From positions 248,001-312,000 of the forward strand of contig JAZKBU010000006.1 in assembly GCA_040388375.1 (NCBI GenBank): a DNA stretch of 64,000 nucleotides. Direction: 5' to 3'. Each line of letters starts with the position of its first letter. Position 1 is the stretch's first letter. The stretch comes from Bacteroidota bacterium (GTDB lineage: Bacteria > Bacteroidota > Bacteroidia > UKL13-3). Positions 54,978 through 64,000 of the stretch are shown here, piece by piece. The notes beneath the pieces are model-generated. The model had not been told where the DNA came from, did not search any database, and was given only the letters and a program-made list of their open reading frames with translations. The position numbers and the translations under genes are program-made.

Positions 54978-56720
54978 TTACCTTCCTACCATATCAAATG
55001 CTTCATCGGGTATTTCATTGATATTTAAAATGAGTAAACCATCTAATGAATTATTAAATTTAGGATCTATATTAAAAGCAATAATTTTAGCATTCAGCTT
55101 TAAATATTTTTTCACTAATACGGGTATTTTTAATTGGTTTTGTTCTATGTCGCCAATAAAATTATCTAGTAATTTTATATCGTCAATATGTTTTGATAAC
55201 AATAAGTTTTTGTCTTCTGACTTATATTGGTATTTAAATTTTTTTCGTGGTTTAACCATTTTTGACATCTGCTTATCAAAATGATTATGCCTGATATAAG
55301 CCACTAATAAATCCTTCGATAAATTGGAAAACTGATTACTTATACTTACGGGACCAATCATGTAATTATAACGCCCTTTGTTTTGCTTTAAGAACTCATT
55401 AATACCTTTCCAAAGTAACATTAAACTTAAAGGCTTACGTTGATACTCTTGTACTATAAAAGAGCGTCCTAATTCAATGCTTTGCTTCAATATTGGATTA
55501 AATGTTTTCTTTAATTTAAACAGGTTACTTAGGTAAAATCCTTTTTTTCCAAATTGCTTAAATAAATCATCGCCTAAACCTAAACGGTAAGAGCCTACCA
55601 ATGCATTTGCCTGGGTATCCCAAATAAATAAATGTTTGTAGTACAAATCAAATTCATCGGTATCGAAACTACGGTTGGTACCCTCGCCTACGGCTCTAAA
55701 AGTTATTTCACGCAAGCGTGTAATTTCTTTCAATACATTCGGGATTGAATAAGCATTGCTAATATATACCTCAAAATTATCATGTTTATAAACGCAATCA
55801 TCCGCTACGTTTTTTATATCATTAAGCAAATCTGATTGGTCAATAGCATCAATTATTTTACGTGGTTTGATGAGCCTGTTTAAGTTAATTTTAAAATAGG
55901 TTTTTACTTCTATACTTGAACTTAAAGCATATGTTTTGGCTCTGACATAACGCAGTAATTCATCGCTACTATCAAACTCGGCTAATGATTTAGGTAAAAT
56001 TGGTTTGCCTATACGCACTATTACTTTTTCTTTTTTATTAAATAGCTCCGAAGGCAACTTAGCCGTGCGCAAGCTTGGGTTTATTAAACCCAATAAATTA
56101 AACGCTAAACTATTGTGACCACTGAAATAAATAGGGAGTACCTTTACGCCTGCTTTTTGAATAATACGCCCTATGGTTGGATCCCATTTTTTATCGGCCA
56201 CTTTTAAAGTATTTAAACGCAAGGCTGATACTTCGCCTGCGGGAAAAATAGCAATAGGGTGCGTTTTTATGTAACTCAATACTTCTTTTAAACCAAGCAT
56301 ATTCATACTGCTATTCTTAGCACTATCAAAAGGATTTACAGCTATAATATTGTCTTTTAAAGGAGGAATATTTTGTAGTAAATAATTAGCTAAAACTTTA
56401 GTATCGGGTCTAACTTTGTTGAGTATTGATAGTAGAATTAATCCATCAATGCCTCCGTAAGGGTGATTAGCAACAGCAATAAATGGTTCTGTTTTAGGAA
56501 TATTGGCTAAATCATCTGCATGGATTTCGTATTCAATGCCTAATTCTGCTAAAATATTATCAGTAAATTGTATACTATCTAAATCGGCATTATGACTATA
56601 GGCTTCATTTACTTTATCTAGCTTTAACAATTTCATCAGGGCTGGAGCCAATACACTTAAATGTAATTTTTCTAATTTGAGTGCTTGGTTTATATCACTT
56701 TCTTTTATTAATTCATCCAT
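54978..56720 (-). CDS. olsF: Bifunctional acyltransferase of OlsF type (aminolipid synthesis)
   Basis: A 580-aa fusion. The N-terminal domain (about 30-260) is a PlsC-like O-acyltransferase with NHPYGGID at residues 85-92 and the loop AIFPAGEVSAL. The C-terminal domain (about 300-500) is a GNAT-like acyl-ACP N-acyltransferase of the OlsB/hemolysin kind, with EITRLREITFRAVGEGTN and LGRSFIVQEYQRKPLSLMLL. OlsF joins both activities: it acylates the amino group of ornithine and then the hydroxyl of the fatty acid to give an ornithine lipid. Related enzymes make glycine or other aminolipids in Bacteroidota, so the amino acid is uncertain. No neighbouring genes help. Confidence 0.75.
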   Translation of the reverse strand: MDELIKESDINQALKLEKLHLSVLAPALMKLLKLDKVNEAYSHNADLDSIQFTDNILAELGIEYEIHADDLANIPKTEPFIAVANHPYGGIDGLILLSILNKVRPDTKVLANYLLQNIPPLKDNIIAVNPFDSAKNSSMNMLGLKEVLSYIKTHPIAIFPAGEVSALRLNTLKVADKKWDPTIGRIIQKAGVKVLPIYFSGHNSLAFNLLGLINPSLRTAKLPSELFNKKEKVIVRIGKPILPKSLAEFDSSDELLRYVRAKTYALSSSIEVKTYFKINLNRLIKPRKIIDAIDQSDLLNDIKNVADDCVYKHDNFEVYISNAYSIPNVLKEITRLREITFRAVGEGTNRSFDTDEFDLYYKHLFIWDTQANALVGSYRLGLGDDLFKQFGKKGFYLSNLFKLKKTFNPILKQSIELGRSFIVQEYQRKPLSLMLLWKGINEFLKQNKGRYNYMIGPVSISNQFSNLSKDLLVAYIRHNHFDKQMSKMVKPRKKFKYQYKSEDKNLLLSKHIDDIKLLDNFIGDIEQNQLKIPVLVKKYLKLNAKIIAFNIDPKFNNSLDGLLILNINEIPDEAFDMVGR

Positions 56721-56921
56721 TATATTATGCAGTTAAAGTATTCAAATTATAAAAATCAAAATTAGGTATTTAATTACTTAGTAATATAAACTTATAGTTA
56801 AATATATAATTACTTAATATGGTTGCTTATTGCACTGATGATTAGGGTTATTTATTCAAACTATCAATTGGTTGAAAAAATGTACATATCGCTATGAAAC
56901 ATAAGTTCATTTTCGCAGTTC

Positions 56922-57560
56922 GTGTTAAAGAAAACTCCATATAATTATATAGCTATTGAAGGCAATATTGGTGCCGGCAAAAGTACTTTGGCTAATATGT
57001 TATGCCACGACTTAAAAGCTAAACAAATTATGGAGGAGTTTGAAGACAACTCTTTTTTACCTAAGTTTTATAACGATAAGCACAGGTATGCTTTTCCGCT
57101 TGAAATGAGTTTTTTGGCTGCACGTTTTAACCAGCTTAAACGCCAGCTTATTGTACAAGATTTATTTGGGCAACCTATTGTAAGTGATTATGTTTTTGCC
57201 AAGTGTCTTTTGTTTTCGCAAATTAATTTGGACGAGGATGAATATAAATTATACTATCAGTTGTTTGAAATAATAAACCTGCAATTACCGCAGCCTGATT
57301 TATTGGTTTATTTGCATACTCCCATTGAAAAGCTGCTTTGGAATATTTCTAACAGGGGTAGAAGCTATGAACGTACTATTGAAAATGATTATTTACAAAG
57401 TTTGCAGGATGCTTATTTTAAATATTTGAATTCGCAAACTAACTTGCGTATACTTATTATTAACTGTGCGGGACTTGATTTTGTAAATAAACCAAGCGAC
57501 TATAGTTTAATAGCCCATGCGCTTGAAAAAGAATACCCTGTTGGGATAAATTACTTGTAA
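56922..57560 (+). CDS. Deoxynucleoside kinase
   Basis: Phosphorylates deoxynucleosides for salvage. The 212-aa protein belongs to the dNK/dGK/dCK family: P-loop GNIGAGKSTLANMLC near residues 14-28, LEMSFLAARFNQLKRQ (substrate-binding helix), VSDYVFAKCLLFSQ (the DRS-like catalytic region is replaced by SDYVF) and RGRSYERTIENDYLQSLQ, where the LID-type arginines lie. The start is GTG at 56922; no ATG in frame precedes it. The gene is alone. The exact nucleoside specificity is not clear. Confidence 0.88.
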   Translation: MLKKTPYNYIAIEGNIGAGKSTLANMLCHDLKAKQIMEEFEDNSFLPKFYNDKHRYAFPLEMSFLAARFNQLKRQLIVQDLFGQPIVSDYVFAKCLLFSQINLDEDEYKLYYQLFEIINLQLPQPDLLVYLHTPIEKLLWNISNRGRSYERTIENDYLQSLQDAYFKYLNSQTNLRILIINCAGLDFVNKPSDYSLIAHALEKEYPVGINYL

Positions 57561-57564
57561 ATAC

Positions 57565-58215
57565 TTACCAAAAATAGGGCATTGGGGTTTCAATTAGTAT
57601 TGGCTCCTTTTTTACCGGATGTACAAAACTTAAACTAAAGGAGTGTAAACATATTCCTTGGTTTGCATTGGGTTGGGCAGCACCATATTTTACATCGCCA
57701 ACTATGCTACAACCTATATAAGCCAATTGGGCCCTGATTTGGTGTTTACGGCCGGTTAACAATTTAACTTTTAACCAGCTAAATTTACCTTGTACTTTTA
57801 ACACTTTAAATTCTAATTGGGCTTTAATGGCTTTTGTTACTTCTTCATCAAATGCACGTGTTATATTTTTGTTTTCATCAATACGTAACCAATGTGTCAA
57901 TACCCCTTCTTCCATTTTAGGTGTATTATGAACTTTTACTATATAGTGTTTATCTACTTCGCGCTTTTGAAAAATTTCATTCATACGGGTAAGGGCCTTG
58001 CTGCTTTTTGCAAACAATACCAATCCGCTTACCGGCATATCAATTCTGTGAATTACTCCTAAATAAACCTCGCCCGGTTTTTCTTCTTTTATTTTGATAT
58101 AGCGTTTCACTTCATCCTGCAAACTTTCAGGTTTACCCGGTTCCGGCTGAACGGTTTGCCCTATTCGCTTTTCAACGGCTATGAGGTGATTATCTTCGTA
58201 TAAAATTTTGATCAT
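57565..58215 (-). CDS. RluA-family pseudouridine synthase
   Basis: Isomerises uridine to pseudouridine in rRNA or tRNA. The start is ATG 58215 (MIKILYEDNHLIAVEKRIGQ). A longer frame from 58290 is made by a heptad repeat and adds MVNGPWTIVIEKAMVYGLTS, so it is rejected. The 216-aa catalytic domain has the signature LGVIHRIDMPVSGLVLFAKS (catalytic Asp in HRIDMPVSG), the KHYIVKV strand and the C-terminal LLTGRKHQIRAQLAYIGC. There is no S4 domain, so it resembles RluC/D-type catalytic cores or TruC. The target is not determined. Confidence 0.9.
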   Translation of the reverse strand: MIKILYEDNHLIAVEKRIGQTVQPEPGKPESLQDEVKRYIKIKEEKPGEVYLGVIHRIDMPVSGLVLFAKSSKALTRMNEIFQKREVDKHYIVKVHNTPKMEEGVLTHWLRIDENKNITRAFDEEVTKAIKAQLEFKVLKVQGKFSWLKVKLLTGRKHQIRAQLAYIGCSIVGDVKYGAAQPNANQGICLHSFSLSFVHPVKKEPILIETPMPYFW

Positions 58216-58231
58216 TGATTTTTGGTTAATA

Positions 58232-58294
58232 GACGTCAGACCATAGACCATAGCTTTTTCAATTACTATCGTCCATGGACCATTCACCATGGAC
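58232..58294. repeat. GTCCATR inverted heptad element upstream of the RluA-family gene
   Basis: Plus-strand units at 58232-58252 (GACGTCA, GACCATA, GACCATA) face minus-strand units at 58294-58267 (GTCCATG, GTGAATG, GTCCATG, GACGATA) across a 14-nt spacer. The architecture is that of the element at 29733-29807, and the GACCATA and GTCCATG units are identical to its units. It lies immediately upstream of the RluA-family start codon (58215). Confidence 0.8.
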
Positions 58295-58297
58295 CTC

Positions 58298-59113
58298 TTA
58301 GTATTGCTCTTTTTCGTTTGGAAAATCTACGGCTTTCACATCTGCAACGTATTGCTCAACGGCTCCTTTTATTTCGTCAAACAGGTTTAAGTACCTGCGT
58401 AAAAATTTAGGAGAAAAATCTTTATTAATGCCTAACATATCATGGCTAACCAACACTTGTCCGTCCACATCGGAACCGGCACCTATGCCTATTACGGGTA
58501 TTTTTACCAGTTCAGTTACTTGTTTAGCTAATTTTGAAGGTATTTTTTCTAAAACCAATGCAAAACAACCTGCTTCCTCCAATAATTTAGCATCGTGTAA
58601 TAATTTTTGTGCTTCTAAATCTTCTTTGGCCCTCACCTCATAAGTACCAAACTTATAAATACTTTGTGGTGTTAATCCCAAATGCCCCATTACTGGTATT
58701 CCTGCCGTTAAAATCCGTTTAATGGATTCTACTACTTCTTCGCCACCTTCTAATTTTACAGCATGTGCTTCAGCCTCTTTCATAATTCTAATGGCTGAGT
58801 TTAAAGCTTCTTTTGAGTTTCCCTGATAACTACCAAAAGGCAAATCAACTACCACCAAACAACGGCTTACTGCTCTTATTACTGATGCAGCGTGGCTAAT
58901 CATTTCGTCTAAAGTAATAGGTAAAGTGGTTTCGTGTCCGTGCATTACGTTACTTGCGCTATCTCCCACCAATAAAACATCAATTTTTGCTTCATCAAAA
59001 ATTTTTGCCATACTATAATCATAAGCGGTTAACATGCTTATTTTCTCTCCTTTAACCTTCATTTCCTGCAGGCTATGGGTGGTTATTTTTTTATATTCTT
59101 TATGAACACTCAT
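58298..59113 (-). CDS. panB: 3-methyl-2-oxobutanoate hydroxymethyltransferase
   Basis: First committed step of pantothenate synthesis: transfers a hydroxymethyl group from methylene-THF to ketoisovalerate. The 271-aa protein matches Pan[41 protein letters not shown] (Mg-binding), [60 protein letters not shown]. No other pan gene is present in the window. It has its own promoter at 59130-59158 and is upstream of the RluA-family gene, separated by the heptad element. Confidence 0.96.
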   Translation of the reverse strand: MSVHKEYKKITTHSLQEMKVKGEKISMLTAYDYSMAKIFDEAKIDVLLVGDSASNVMHGHETTLPITLDEMISHAASVIRAVSRCLVVVDLPFGSYQGNSKEALNSAIRIMKEAEAHAVKLEGGEEVVESIKRILTAGIPVMGHLGLTPQSIYKFGTYEVRAKEDLEAQKLLHDAKLLEEAGCFALVLEKIPSKLAKQVTELVKIPVIGIGAGSDVDGQVLVSHDMLGINKDFSPKFLRRYLNLFDEIKGAVEQYVADVKAVDFPNEKEQY

Positions 59114-59129
59114 ATTTTTTTTAAAAAGC

Positions 59130-59158
59130 CAAAGGTAGAAATAAAACCTTTAATCAAA
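59130..59158 (-). promoter_or_regulatory. Bacteroidota-type promoter for panB
   Basis: On the minus strand TTTG (59158-59155) is followed after 17 nt by TACCTTTG (59137-59130), matching -33 TTTG and -7 TAnnTTTG. The implied start is about 10 nt before the ATG at 59113. Confidence 0.55.
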
Positions 59159-59220
59159 ATTATTTGACATATATAATATTATTAAGTCATTTATCAATTA
59201 GTATATTCGCCAACTCTAAA

Positions 59221-60201
59221 ATGAAAAAAATTATAATTCTGTTTTGTGCACTCGTTAGTTTATGTGCATGTGATAACTCATTAGAAATTAACGCTCCCTA
59301 TAAACAAATAGCTATAGTTTACGGCTTTGTAGACTATAACAGCCCCTATCAGTATATAAGGGTAGAAAAAGCTTTTCAAAACTCATCTACTCAGAATGCA
59401 ACGGTAAGTGCCCAGGTAAGCGATTCGCTTTATTTTAAAGACATTAAAGTACAAATAATAGCTAATAATTATCAAGATACTTTACTTTGTGTAAAAACAG
59501 ACACTATTCCTAAAAACAGTGGTTTTTTTGCCAGCGACAAAAATTATATATACCGCACTCCTTATTACGTGATGAATGGTCCTTGGACTCCTGTTAAAAT
59601 AATAATTACGGATACTGTAACTGGGAATGTTTTTACGAGTACTACTTTTCTGGTATCAGGTCAAACCATTGAACCAAGACCAACACCTAATGAAATTGAT
59701 ATTGTTAACAAAACAAAAAGAATTACTCTAACTTATGCTCTTACCGGCAATTCAAGATCAGCTGCTATTGTGGAAGGGGCTTTAAGGCTAAAATATTATG
59801 AGGCTCCTGCATCAAACCCTAGTGCCAAAGAAGTAAAAACCCTTGATATTGTTACATCAAAAGAAACGGACCAAATATCGGTTACCCAAATAAGTTATTC
59901 ATTTAGCTTCTTATGGTGGCAAACTTTCGACTATTGGACTTCTTATTTCCAAGCACAAAATAACAACGTGGTACGTGAGTTTATAGGCCTTGAATTTGTA
60001 ACCTGGGGTAGTGGCAGAGAGTATGTAGATTTAAAAGAGAGAAGTAAACTGAATACTTCTGTGGTTCAAAAAAAGACGGACTACTCTAATATTGAAAATG
60101 GTTTGGGTATATTTACCTGCCGTACTATGGATGTGCAAAGCAATATTGTACTCACCCAAAATGCTAAAGACTTAATTAATACACTCCCTAAATTTCAATA
60201 A
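59221..60201 (+). CDS. Lipoprotein, possibly DUF4249-like
   Basis: Function not recognised. The start is ATG 59221 (MKKIIILFCALVSLCACDNS), chosen because it gives a proper lipobox (LCAC) and the 19 residues upstream would precede the signal peptide. The 326-aa mature protein has beta-rich sequence: QIAIVYGFVDYNSPYQYIRV, DIKVQIIANNYQDT and WTPVKIIITDTVTGNVF. The pattern, a lipobox followed by an Ig-like domain with VYGFVD.. and a variable body, resembles DUF4249 lipoproteins of Bacteroidota that pair with TonB-dependent receptors. No such receptor is adjacent. Divergent from panB. Confidence 0.5.
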   Translation: MKKIIILFCALVSLCACDNSLEINAPYKQIAIVYGFVDYNSPYQYIRVEKAFQNSSTQNATVSAQVSDSLYFKDIKVQIIANNYQDTLLCVKTDTIPKNSGFFASDKNYIYRTPYYVMNGPWTPVKIIITDTVTGNVFTSTTFLVSGQTIEPRPTPNEIDIVNKTKRITLTYALTGNSRSAAIVEGALRLKYYEAPASNPSAKEVKTLDIVTSKETDQISVTQISYSFSFLWWQTFDYWTSYFQAQNNNVVREFIGLEFVTWGSGREYVDLKERSKLNTSVVQKKTDYSNIENGLGIFTCRTMDVQSNIVLTQNAKDLINTLPKFQ

Positions 60202-60257
60202 TATTTAAGGCTTGATTTTGCGCTGCATACTTAGCAGATCTTTCTCATTGTGTCATA

Positions 60258-60285
60258 TTTGCTGACAAAAGGAAACCTATTTTTG
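60258..60285 (+). promoter_or_regulatory. Promoter for dnaK
   Basis: TTTG (60258-60261) is followed after 16 nt by TATTTTTG (60278-60285), matching the -33/-7 Bacteroidota pattern with a spacer at the short end. The leader is about 87 nt. No CIRCE inverted repeat was found. Confidence 0.55.
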
Positions 60286-60378
60286 GCATTTTCGTGAAAA
60301 AATAAGTCAAAGTTTTACCTATTTTACAAAAAATACCATTGGCACTATCATTGTCAATTACTCATAAAAATTAAAATT

Positions 60379-62292
60379 ATGAGTAAAATAATAGGTATAG
60401 ATTTAGGAACAACCAACTCGTGCGTTGCGGTAATGGAAGGCAACGAACCGGTGGTTATTGCCAACAGTGAAGGGCGCAGAACGACTCCTTCGATAGTGGC
60501 ATTTATTAAAGATGGTGAACGTAAAATTGGTGACCCTGCAAAACGCCAGGCTGTTACTAATCCTAAAAACACCATTTCTTCTATTAAACGTTTTATGGGT
60601 AATACATTCGACCAAGTTTCACAAGAAATTAGCCGTATGTCGTACACTGTAAAAAAAGGTGACAACAATACTCCTCGTGTTGACATTGATGGAAGATTGT
60701 ACACTCCTCAAGAAATTTCGGCAATGGTTTTACAAAAAATGAAAAAAACCGCTGAAGATTATTTAGGCCACGAGGTAAAAGAAGCAGTTATTACTGTTCC
60801 GGCTTACTTTAACGATGCACAACGCCAGGCAACTAAAGAAGCTGGTGAAATTGCAGGATTAACTGTTAAACGTATTATTAACGAGCCTACTGCTGCTGCT
60901 TTGGCTTACGGTTTAGATAAAACCAGCAAAAAAGATATAAAAGTGGTTGTTTTTGATTGTGGTGGTGGAACTCATGACGTTTCGGTTTTAGAAATGTATG
61001 ATGTAGACGGAACAGGAACTTTTGAAGTAAAAAGTACTGACGGTGACACGCACTTAGGTGGTGACGATTTTGACCAAGTTATTATTGACTGGTTGGCAGA
61101 TGAGTTCAAAAGCGATGAAGGCATTGATTTACGTAAAGACCCAATGGCTTTACAACGTTTGAAAGAAGCGGCTGAAAAAGCTAAAATTGAACTTTCAAGC
61201 TCAACTCAAACTGAAGTAAATTTACCATACATTATTCCAGTAGATGGTATTCCAAAACATTTAGTTAAAACTTTAACCCGTGCTAAATTTGAACAATTAG
61301 CTGATAGCTTAATTAAACGTACTATCGAACCTTGTAAAACAGCTTTGAAAAATGCTGGTTATACAACTAGCGATATCAATGAAATTATATTGGTTGGAGG
61401 TTCAACCCGTATCCCAGCTATCCAAGAAGCGGTTGAGAAATTTTTTGGTAAAGCAGCTTCAAAAGGTGTAAACCCTGATGAAGTAGTAGCTATTGGAGCA
61501 GCTATTCAAGGTGGTGTTTTAACCGGTGAAGTAAAAGATGTATTGTTATTAGATGTTACTCCTTTAAGCTTAGGTATTGAAACAATGGGTGGTGTATTCA
61601 CTAAATTAATTGATGCGAATACTACTATTCCAACTAAAAAATCGGAAACATTTAGTACCGCAAGCGATAACCAACCAAGTGTAGAAATTCATGTATTACA
61701 AGGAGAGCGCCCAATGGCTGCACAAAACAGAAGCTTAGGCCGTTTCCACTTAGATGGAATTCCACCGGCCCCACGTGGTGTACCGCAAGTAGAAGTAATA
61801 TTTGATATTGATGCAAACGGTATTTTACACGTAAGTGCTAAAGACAAAGGAACCGGTAAAGAGCAAAAAATACGTATTGAAGCTTCATCAGGATTAAGTG
61901 ATGATGATATTAAACGTATGAAAGCGGAAGCAGAAGCTAATGCTGATGCTGATAAACAAGCTAAAGAAGAAGCGGAAAAAATAAATATGGCTGATAGCTT
62001 AATATTCCAAACTGAAAAACAGTTAAAAGAATATGGTGAAAAATTACCGGCTGATAAAAAAGAAGTAATTGAAAAAGGTTTAGAAGAATTAAAAGCTGCT
62101 CACACAGCTAAAGATTTACCTAGAGTAGATGCTGCTTTGGAGGCTTTAAATGCTGCTTGGGCTGCTGCTAGCGAAGATTTGTACAAGGCTACTCAAAATG
62201 CTGACGCTAACGGTGCAGAACCAAACGCTGAAGCCAGTAACGGTGCAAGCGATAGTAACACTCAAGACGCTACTTTTGAAGAAGTAAAATAA
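60379..62292 (+). CDS. dnaK: Molecular chaperone DnaK (Hsp70)
   Basis: ATP-dependent protein-folding chaperone. The 637-aa protein is full length: [20 protein letters not shown] (phosphate-1), the second signature [16 protein letters not shown] (the usual GGGTFD is GGGTHD here, seen in other Bacteroidota as far as I recall) and the third signature [16 protein letters not shown]. The substrate-binding domain holds [22 protein letters not shown], and the C-terminal tail ends ATFEEVK. No dnaJ or grpE is adjacent. It has its own promoter (60258-60285) and a terminator (62313). Confidence 0.97.
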   Translation: MSKIIGIDLGTTNSCVAVMEGNEPVVIANSEGRRTTPSIVAFIKDGERKIGDPAKRQAVTNPKNTISSIKRFMGNTFDQVSQEISRMSYTVKKGDNNTPRVDIDGRLYTPQEISAMVLQKMKKTAEDYLGHEVKEAVITVPAYFNDAQRQATKEAGEIAGLTVKRIINEPTAAALAYGLDKTSKKDIKVVVFDCGGGTHDVSVLEMYDVDGTGTFEVKSTDGDTHLGGDDFDQVIIDWLADEFKSDEGIDLRKDPMALQRLKEAAEKAKIELSSSTQTEVNLPYIIPVDGIPKHLVKTLTRAKFEQLADSLIKRTIEPCKTALKNAGYTTSDINEIILVGGSTRIPAIQEAVEKFFGKAASKGVNPDEVVAIGAAIQGGVLTGEVKDVLLLDVTPLSLGIETMGGVFTKLIDANTTIPTKKSETFSTASDNQPSVEIHVLQGERPMAAQNRSLGRFHLDGIPPAPRGVPQVEVIFDIDANGILHVSAKDKGTGKEQKIRIEASSGLSDDDIKRMKAEAEANADADKQAKEEAEKINMADSLIFQTEKQLKEYGEKLPADKKEVIEKGLEELKAAHTAKDLPRVDAALEALNAAWAAASEDLYKATQNADANGAEPNAEASNGASDSNTQDATFEEVK

Positions 62293-62312
62293 GAGTAGTT
62301 CTTTTAAAATAT

Positions 62313-62344
62313 AAAAGCCAAGCATTTTCATGCTTGGCTTTTTT
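62313..62344 (+). terminator. Terminator after dnaK
   Basis: AAAAGCCAAGCA (62313-62324) pairs perfectly with TGCTTGGCTTTT (62331-62342), followed by T. It lies 20 nt past the dnaK stop. Confidence 0.92.
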
Positions 62345-62416
62345 GTTGCTACTAAACCTGAGTTTAAATACCATACACAAACAATCGTTATTAAGCTATT
62401 TCTCGTAAATTAGATT

Positions 62417-63343
62417 ATGCGTTATTGTTTACTATTGGTAGTTTTTGGGGTCACTCAGGTAGTTGCTCAGGACAAACTTGTTCGTTTTAATTACGACAAC
62501 GACTATTTTAGTGCTACCGACAGGTATTATACGCAAGGGGTAAGATTGGAAATAATTGCTCCTGCTTTTCAAAAACTGTCTATTCCTTTTTTACTCATTA
62601 AACAAAAAAACAGTACTTCATCTTTTGCAGGGATAGCTATTGAACGGGATGGATTTACCCCAACCGGTATTCGTATTGATTCTATCCCCATAGGAAACAG
62701 GCCTTACGCTGCCACTATGTTTTTATCTAATTTCAGCATAGAGATGAATGAAGTAAAACATACCCGAATTACTTCGCAAATAGATATTGGTATAATGGGT
62801 CCTGCGGTAGGTGGTAAAGAAGAGCAAAAGGGTATTCATTATGCTATTGGCGATTTACTGCCTTTAGGTTGGCAATACCAAATAGCAAATGACTTAATAC
62901 TAAAATATACAGCTATTTACGAAAAAGGGTTGTTGAACAAAAATTATATAATGGCTACTGGTTTTACACAAGGCAGGCTTGGTACTTTGTATACTGATGC
63001 TTGCGTTGGAACTATGCTTAGAGTAGGTTTCATGAATAATTATTTTTCCAATCTTGGTATTACTAAACAAGCTAACACTAAAAAATTTCAATTATATGGT
63101 TTCGTAAAAGCCAGTGGTAAAGTAGTAGGCTATAACGCTACTATGCAAGGTGGTTTATTTTCTAACAGCATTTACACACTTCCTTCTTCTTCTATTAATC
63201 GTTTGGTAGGTCAGGCTTTTTTAGGCGTTGTAGTTGCTTACAAAAGATTTCAATTAGAATATACCAAAACTTATCTATCGCAAGAGTATAGCAATGGGCT
63301 TACACATGGTTGGGGGCATTGCAATATTTCTTTTTGCTTCTAG
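62417..63343 (+). CDS. LpxR-family lipid A 3'-O-deacylase (DUF2219)
   Basis: Outer-membrane enzyme predicted to remove acyl chains from lipid A at the outer leaflet. The 308-aa protein has a signal peptide (MRYCLLLVVFGVTQVVAQ). Family motifs then follow: FNYDNDYFSATDRYYTQGVR (the NDxF..D..YTxG start of LpxR), GNRPYAATMF (DRPYAG in others) and GPAVGGKEEQKGIHYAIGD, which holds the catalytic-site His. The barrel strands continue to a C-terminal aromatic residue (NISFCF). Catalytic residues appear present, so it may be active, but substrates of Bacteroidota members are not well known to me. Confidence 0.83.
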   Translation: MRYCLLLVVFGVTQVVAQDKLVRFNYDNDYFSATDRYYTQGVRLEIIAPAFQKLSIPFLLIKQKNSTSSFAGIAIERDGFTPTGIRIDSIPIGNRPYAATMFLSNFSIEMNEVKHTRITSQIDIGIMGPAVGGKEEQKGIHYAIGDLLPLGWQYQIANDLILKYTAIYEKGLLNKNYIMATGFTQGRLGTLYTDACVGTMLRVGFMNNYFSNLGITKQANTKKFQLYGFVKASGKVVGYNATMQGGLFSNSIYTLPSSSINRLVGQAFLGVVVAYKRFQLEYTKTYLSQEYSNGLTHGWGHCNISFCF

Positions 63344-63509
63344 GCTTTCATTATAGTTTATAGGAACATCACATCTTTAAAATAAGTAATATTCATTGCT
63401 ATTGGATAAAATACAATAATTAATTATTGTTGAAGAAAGCTAGGCTATAACTATTTAACAATGAAAGTAACAGTATATGTAAGCTGTTAATAGCAAGCCT
63501 TTAAAATAT

Positions 63510-64000
63510 ATGAACAAACAACTATTCTATTTTTTATTTTTCTTTTTTATAAATGGATTATTGTATGCGCAAAAAACGGATAGTTTGTTGCAGCTATTAC
63601 CCAATACCAAAGACACACAAAGGGTGCAAGTGCTTAATGCCCTGTGTTCGGAATACACATACAACGACCCTAATAAAGGAAAACTATTTGCACTGGAAGC
63701 ATTGCAAGTAGCAGAACAAATTAATTATACACTTGGCAAAGCAAGAGCGCTGAATAGAATAGGGATTATTTATGATGTATCCGGTAATTACGATAGTGCT
63801 ATTGATTGTTATTTACAAGCTGGTATTGCTTTTTCACAGGCCAATAATATCAGAGGAAAAGGTGCTGCACTGAATAATATAGGAATGGTTTATTCTGTAA
63901 AAGGCAATTATAAAAAAGCACTTGTACACCATTTTGAAGCTTTAAAAATATTTGAATCAATAAATGATGAACCATATGCAGCCAGTGCATTAAACAATAT
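63510..64000 (+). CDS. Exported TPR-repeat protein, 3' end outside window
   Basis: Starts ATG 63510 (MNKQLFYFLFFFFINGLLYA) with a signal peptide, then tetratricopeptide repeats: YTLGKARALNRIGIIYDVSG, NYDSAIDCYLQAGIAFSQAN and GAALNNIGMVYSVKGNYKKA. The frame runs to the window edge at about residue 163. In Bacteroidota such N-termini often precede a transmembrane helix and a histidine-kinase, adenylate-cyclase or LuxR output domain, but that part is not in view. Confidence 0.8.
   Translation, partial: MNKQLFYFLFFFFINGLLYAQKTDSLLQLLPNTKDTQRVQVLNALCSEYTYNDPNKGKLFALEALQVAEQINYTLGKARALNRIGIIYDVSGNYDSAIDCYLQAGIAFSQANNIRGKGAALNNIGMVYSVKGNYKKALVHHFEALKIFESINDEPYAASALNN

Noticed and set aside
60202..60378. 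CIRCE element or heat-shock operator upstream of dnaK
   Set aside because: No TTAGCACTC-N9-GAGTGCTAA-like inverted repeat found; only a Bacteroidota-type promoter is seen.
60950..61000. Unusual GGGTHD in DnaK as damage
   Set aside because: The ATPase signature otherwise fits; I recall the same variant in other Bacteroidota DnaK proteins, so it is a lineage variant.

Overview
The window is an AT-rich chromosomal segment of a Bacteroidota bacterium. The evidence is a complete porP/gldKLMN type IX secretion (T9SS) cluster, two secreted proteins with T9SS C-terminal sorting domains (one type A, one type B), a split metH, lipoproteins and outer-membrane barrels typical of the phylum, and promoters of the TTTG / TAnnTTTG type. 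I cannot assign genus or family. No rRNA, tRNA, phage, transposase or CRISPR array was seen.

Layout: (1) 1-8590 is an exopolysaccharide locus. A leftward operon carries a half-size TolC-like protein, a Wzz/BY-kinase-like co-polymerase, a Wzx-like flippase, a Wzy/ligase-like protein and a GT2 glycosyltransferase cut by the window edge. A rightward GT4 and hexapeptide acyltransferase follow. (2) 8678-15073 holds a lipoprotein cytochrome c, two Sun-family rRNA m5C methyltransferases downstream of hpt, another GT4, a barrel protein and an OsmC protein. (3) 15260-25291 holds a 2011-aa modular T9SS cargo protein, divergent from a periplasmic-propeller histidine kinase and its LytTR response regulator. 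(4) 25541-29988 is the methionine synthase locus, with metH as two genes behind a SAM-I riboswitch. A four-helix-bundle (S23/IVP) gene sits between the halves, and 7-bp-periodic repeat arrays lie at the gene boundaries. (5) corA, a type B T9SS cargo protein, comB and metK follow to 36381. (6) 36642-42385 is porP-gldK-gldL-gldM-gldN (leftward). (7) 42573-50622 is a leftward operon: miaB, an MtfA-like protein without its metal-binding motif, a sigma-54 activator, an LPP20-like lipoprotein, a BamA/Omp85-like protein, DUF4271 and hemD. (8) 50782-64000 is housekeeping: Nif3 protein and zinc-ribbon protein, dnaN, a 2OG-Fe(II) oxygenase, an OlsF-type bifunctional acyltransferase, a deoxynucleoside kinase, an RluA-family pseudouridine synthase, panB, a lipoprotein, dnaK, an LpxR-like lipid A deacylase and the start of a TPR protein.

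How it fits together: the T9SS core is encoded beside plausible clients. Methionine synthase and AdoMet synthetase lie close together, with SAM feedback on metH by riboswitch. The metabolic genes are mostly ordinary.

The most unusual structure is the set of inverted heptad-repeat elements. Each has about four 7-bp units on one strand, a 14-19 nt AT-rich spacer, then about four units on the other strand. They occur around metH and upstream of the RluA-family gene, in two sequence flavours (GTCCATR and CTGGCNN). One pair brackets the S23 four-helix-bundle gene and resembles a mobile or RNA-level cassette. Several start codons were moved downstream because these repeats extend the reading frames artificially.
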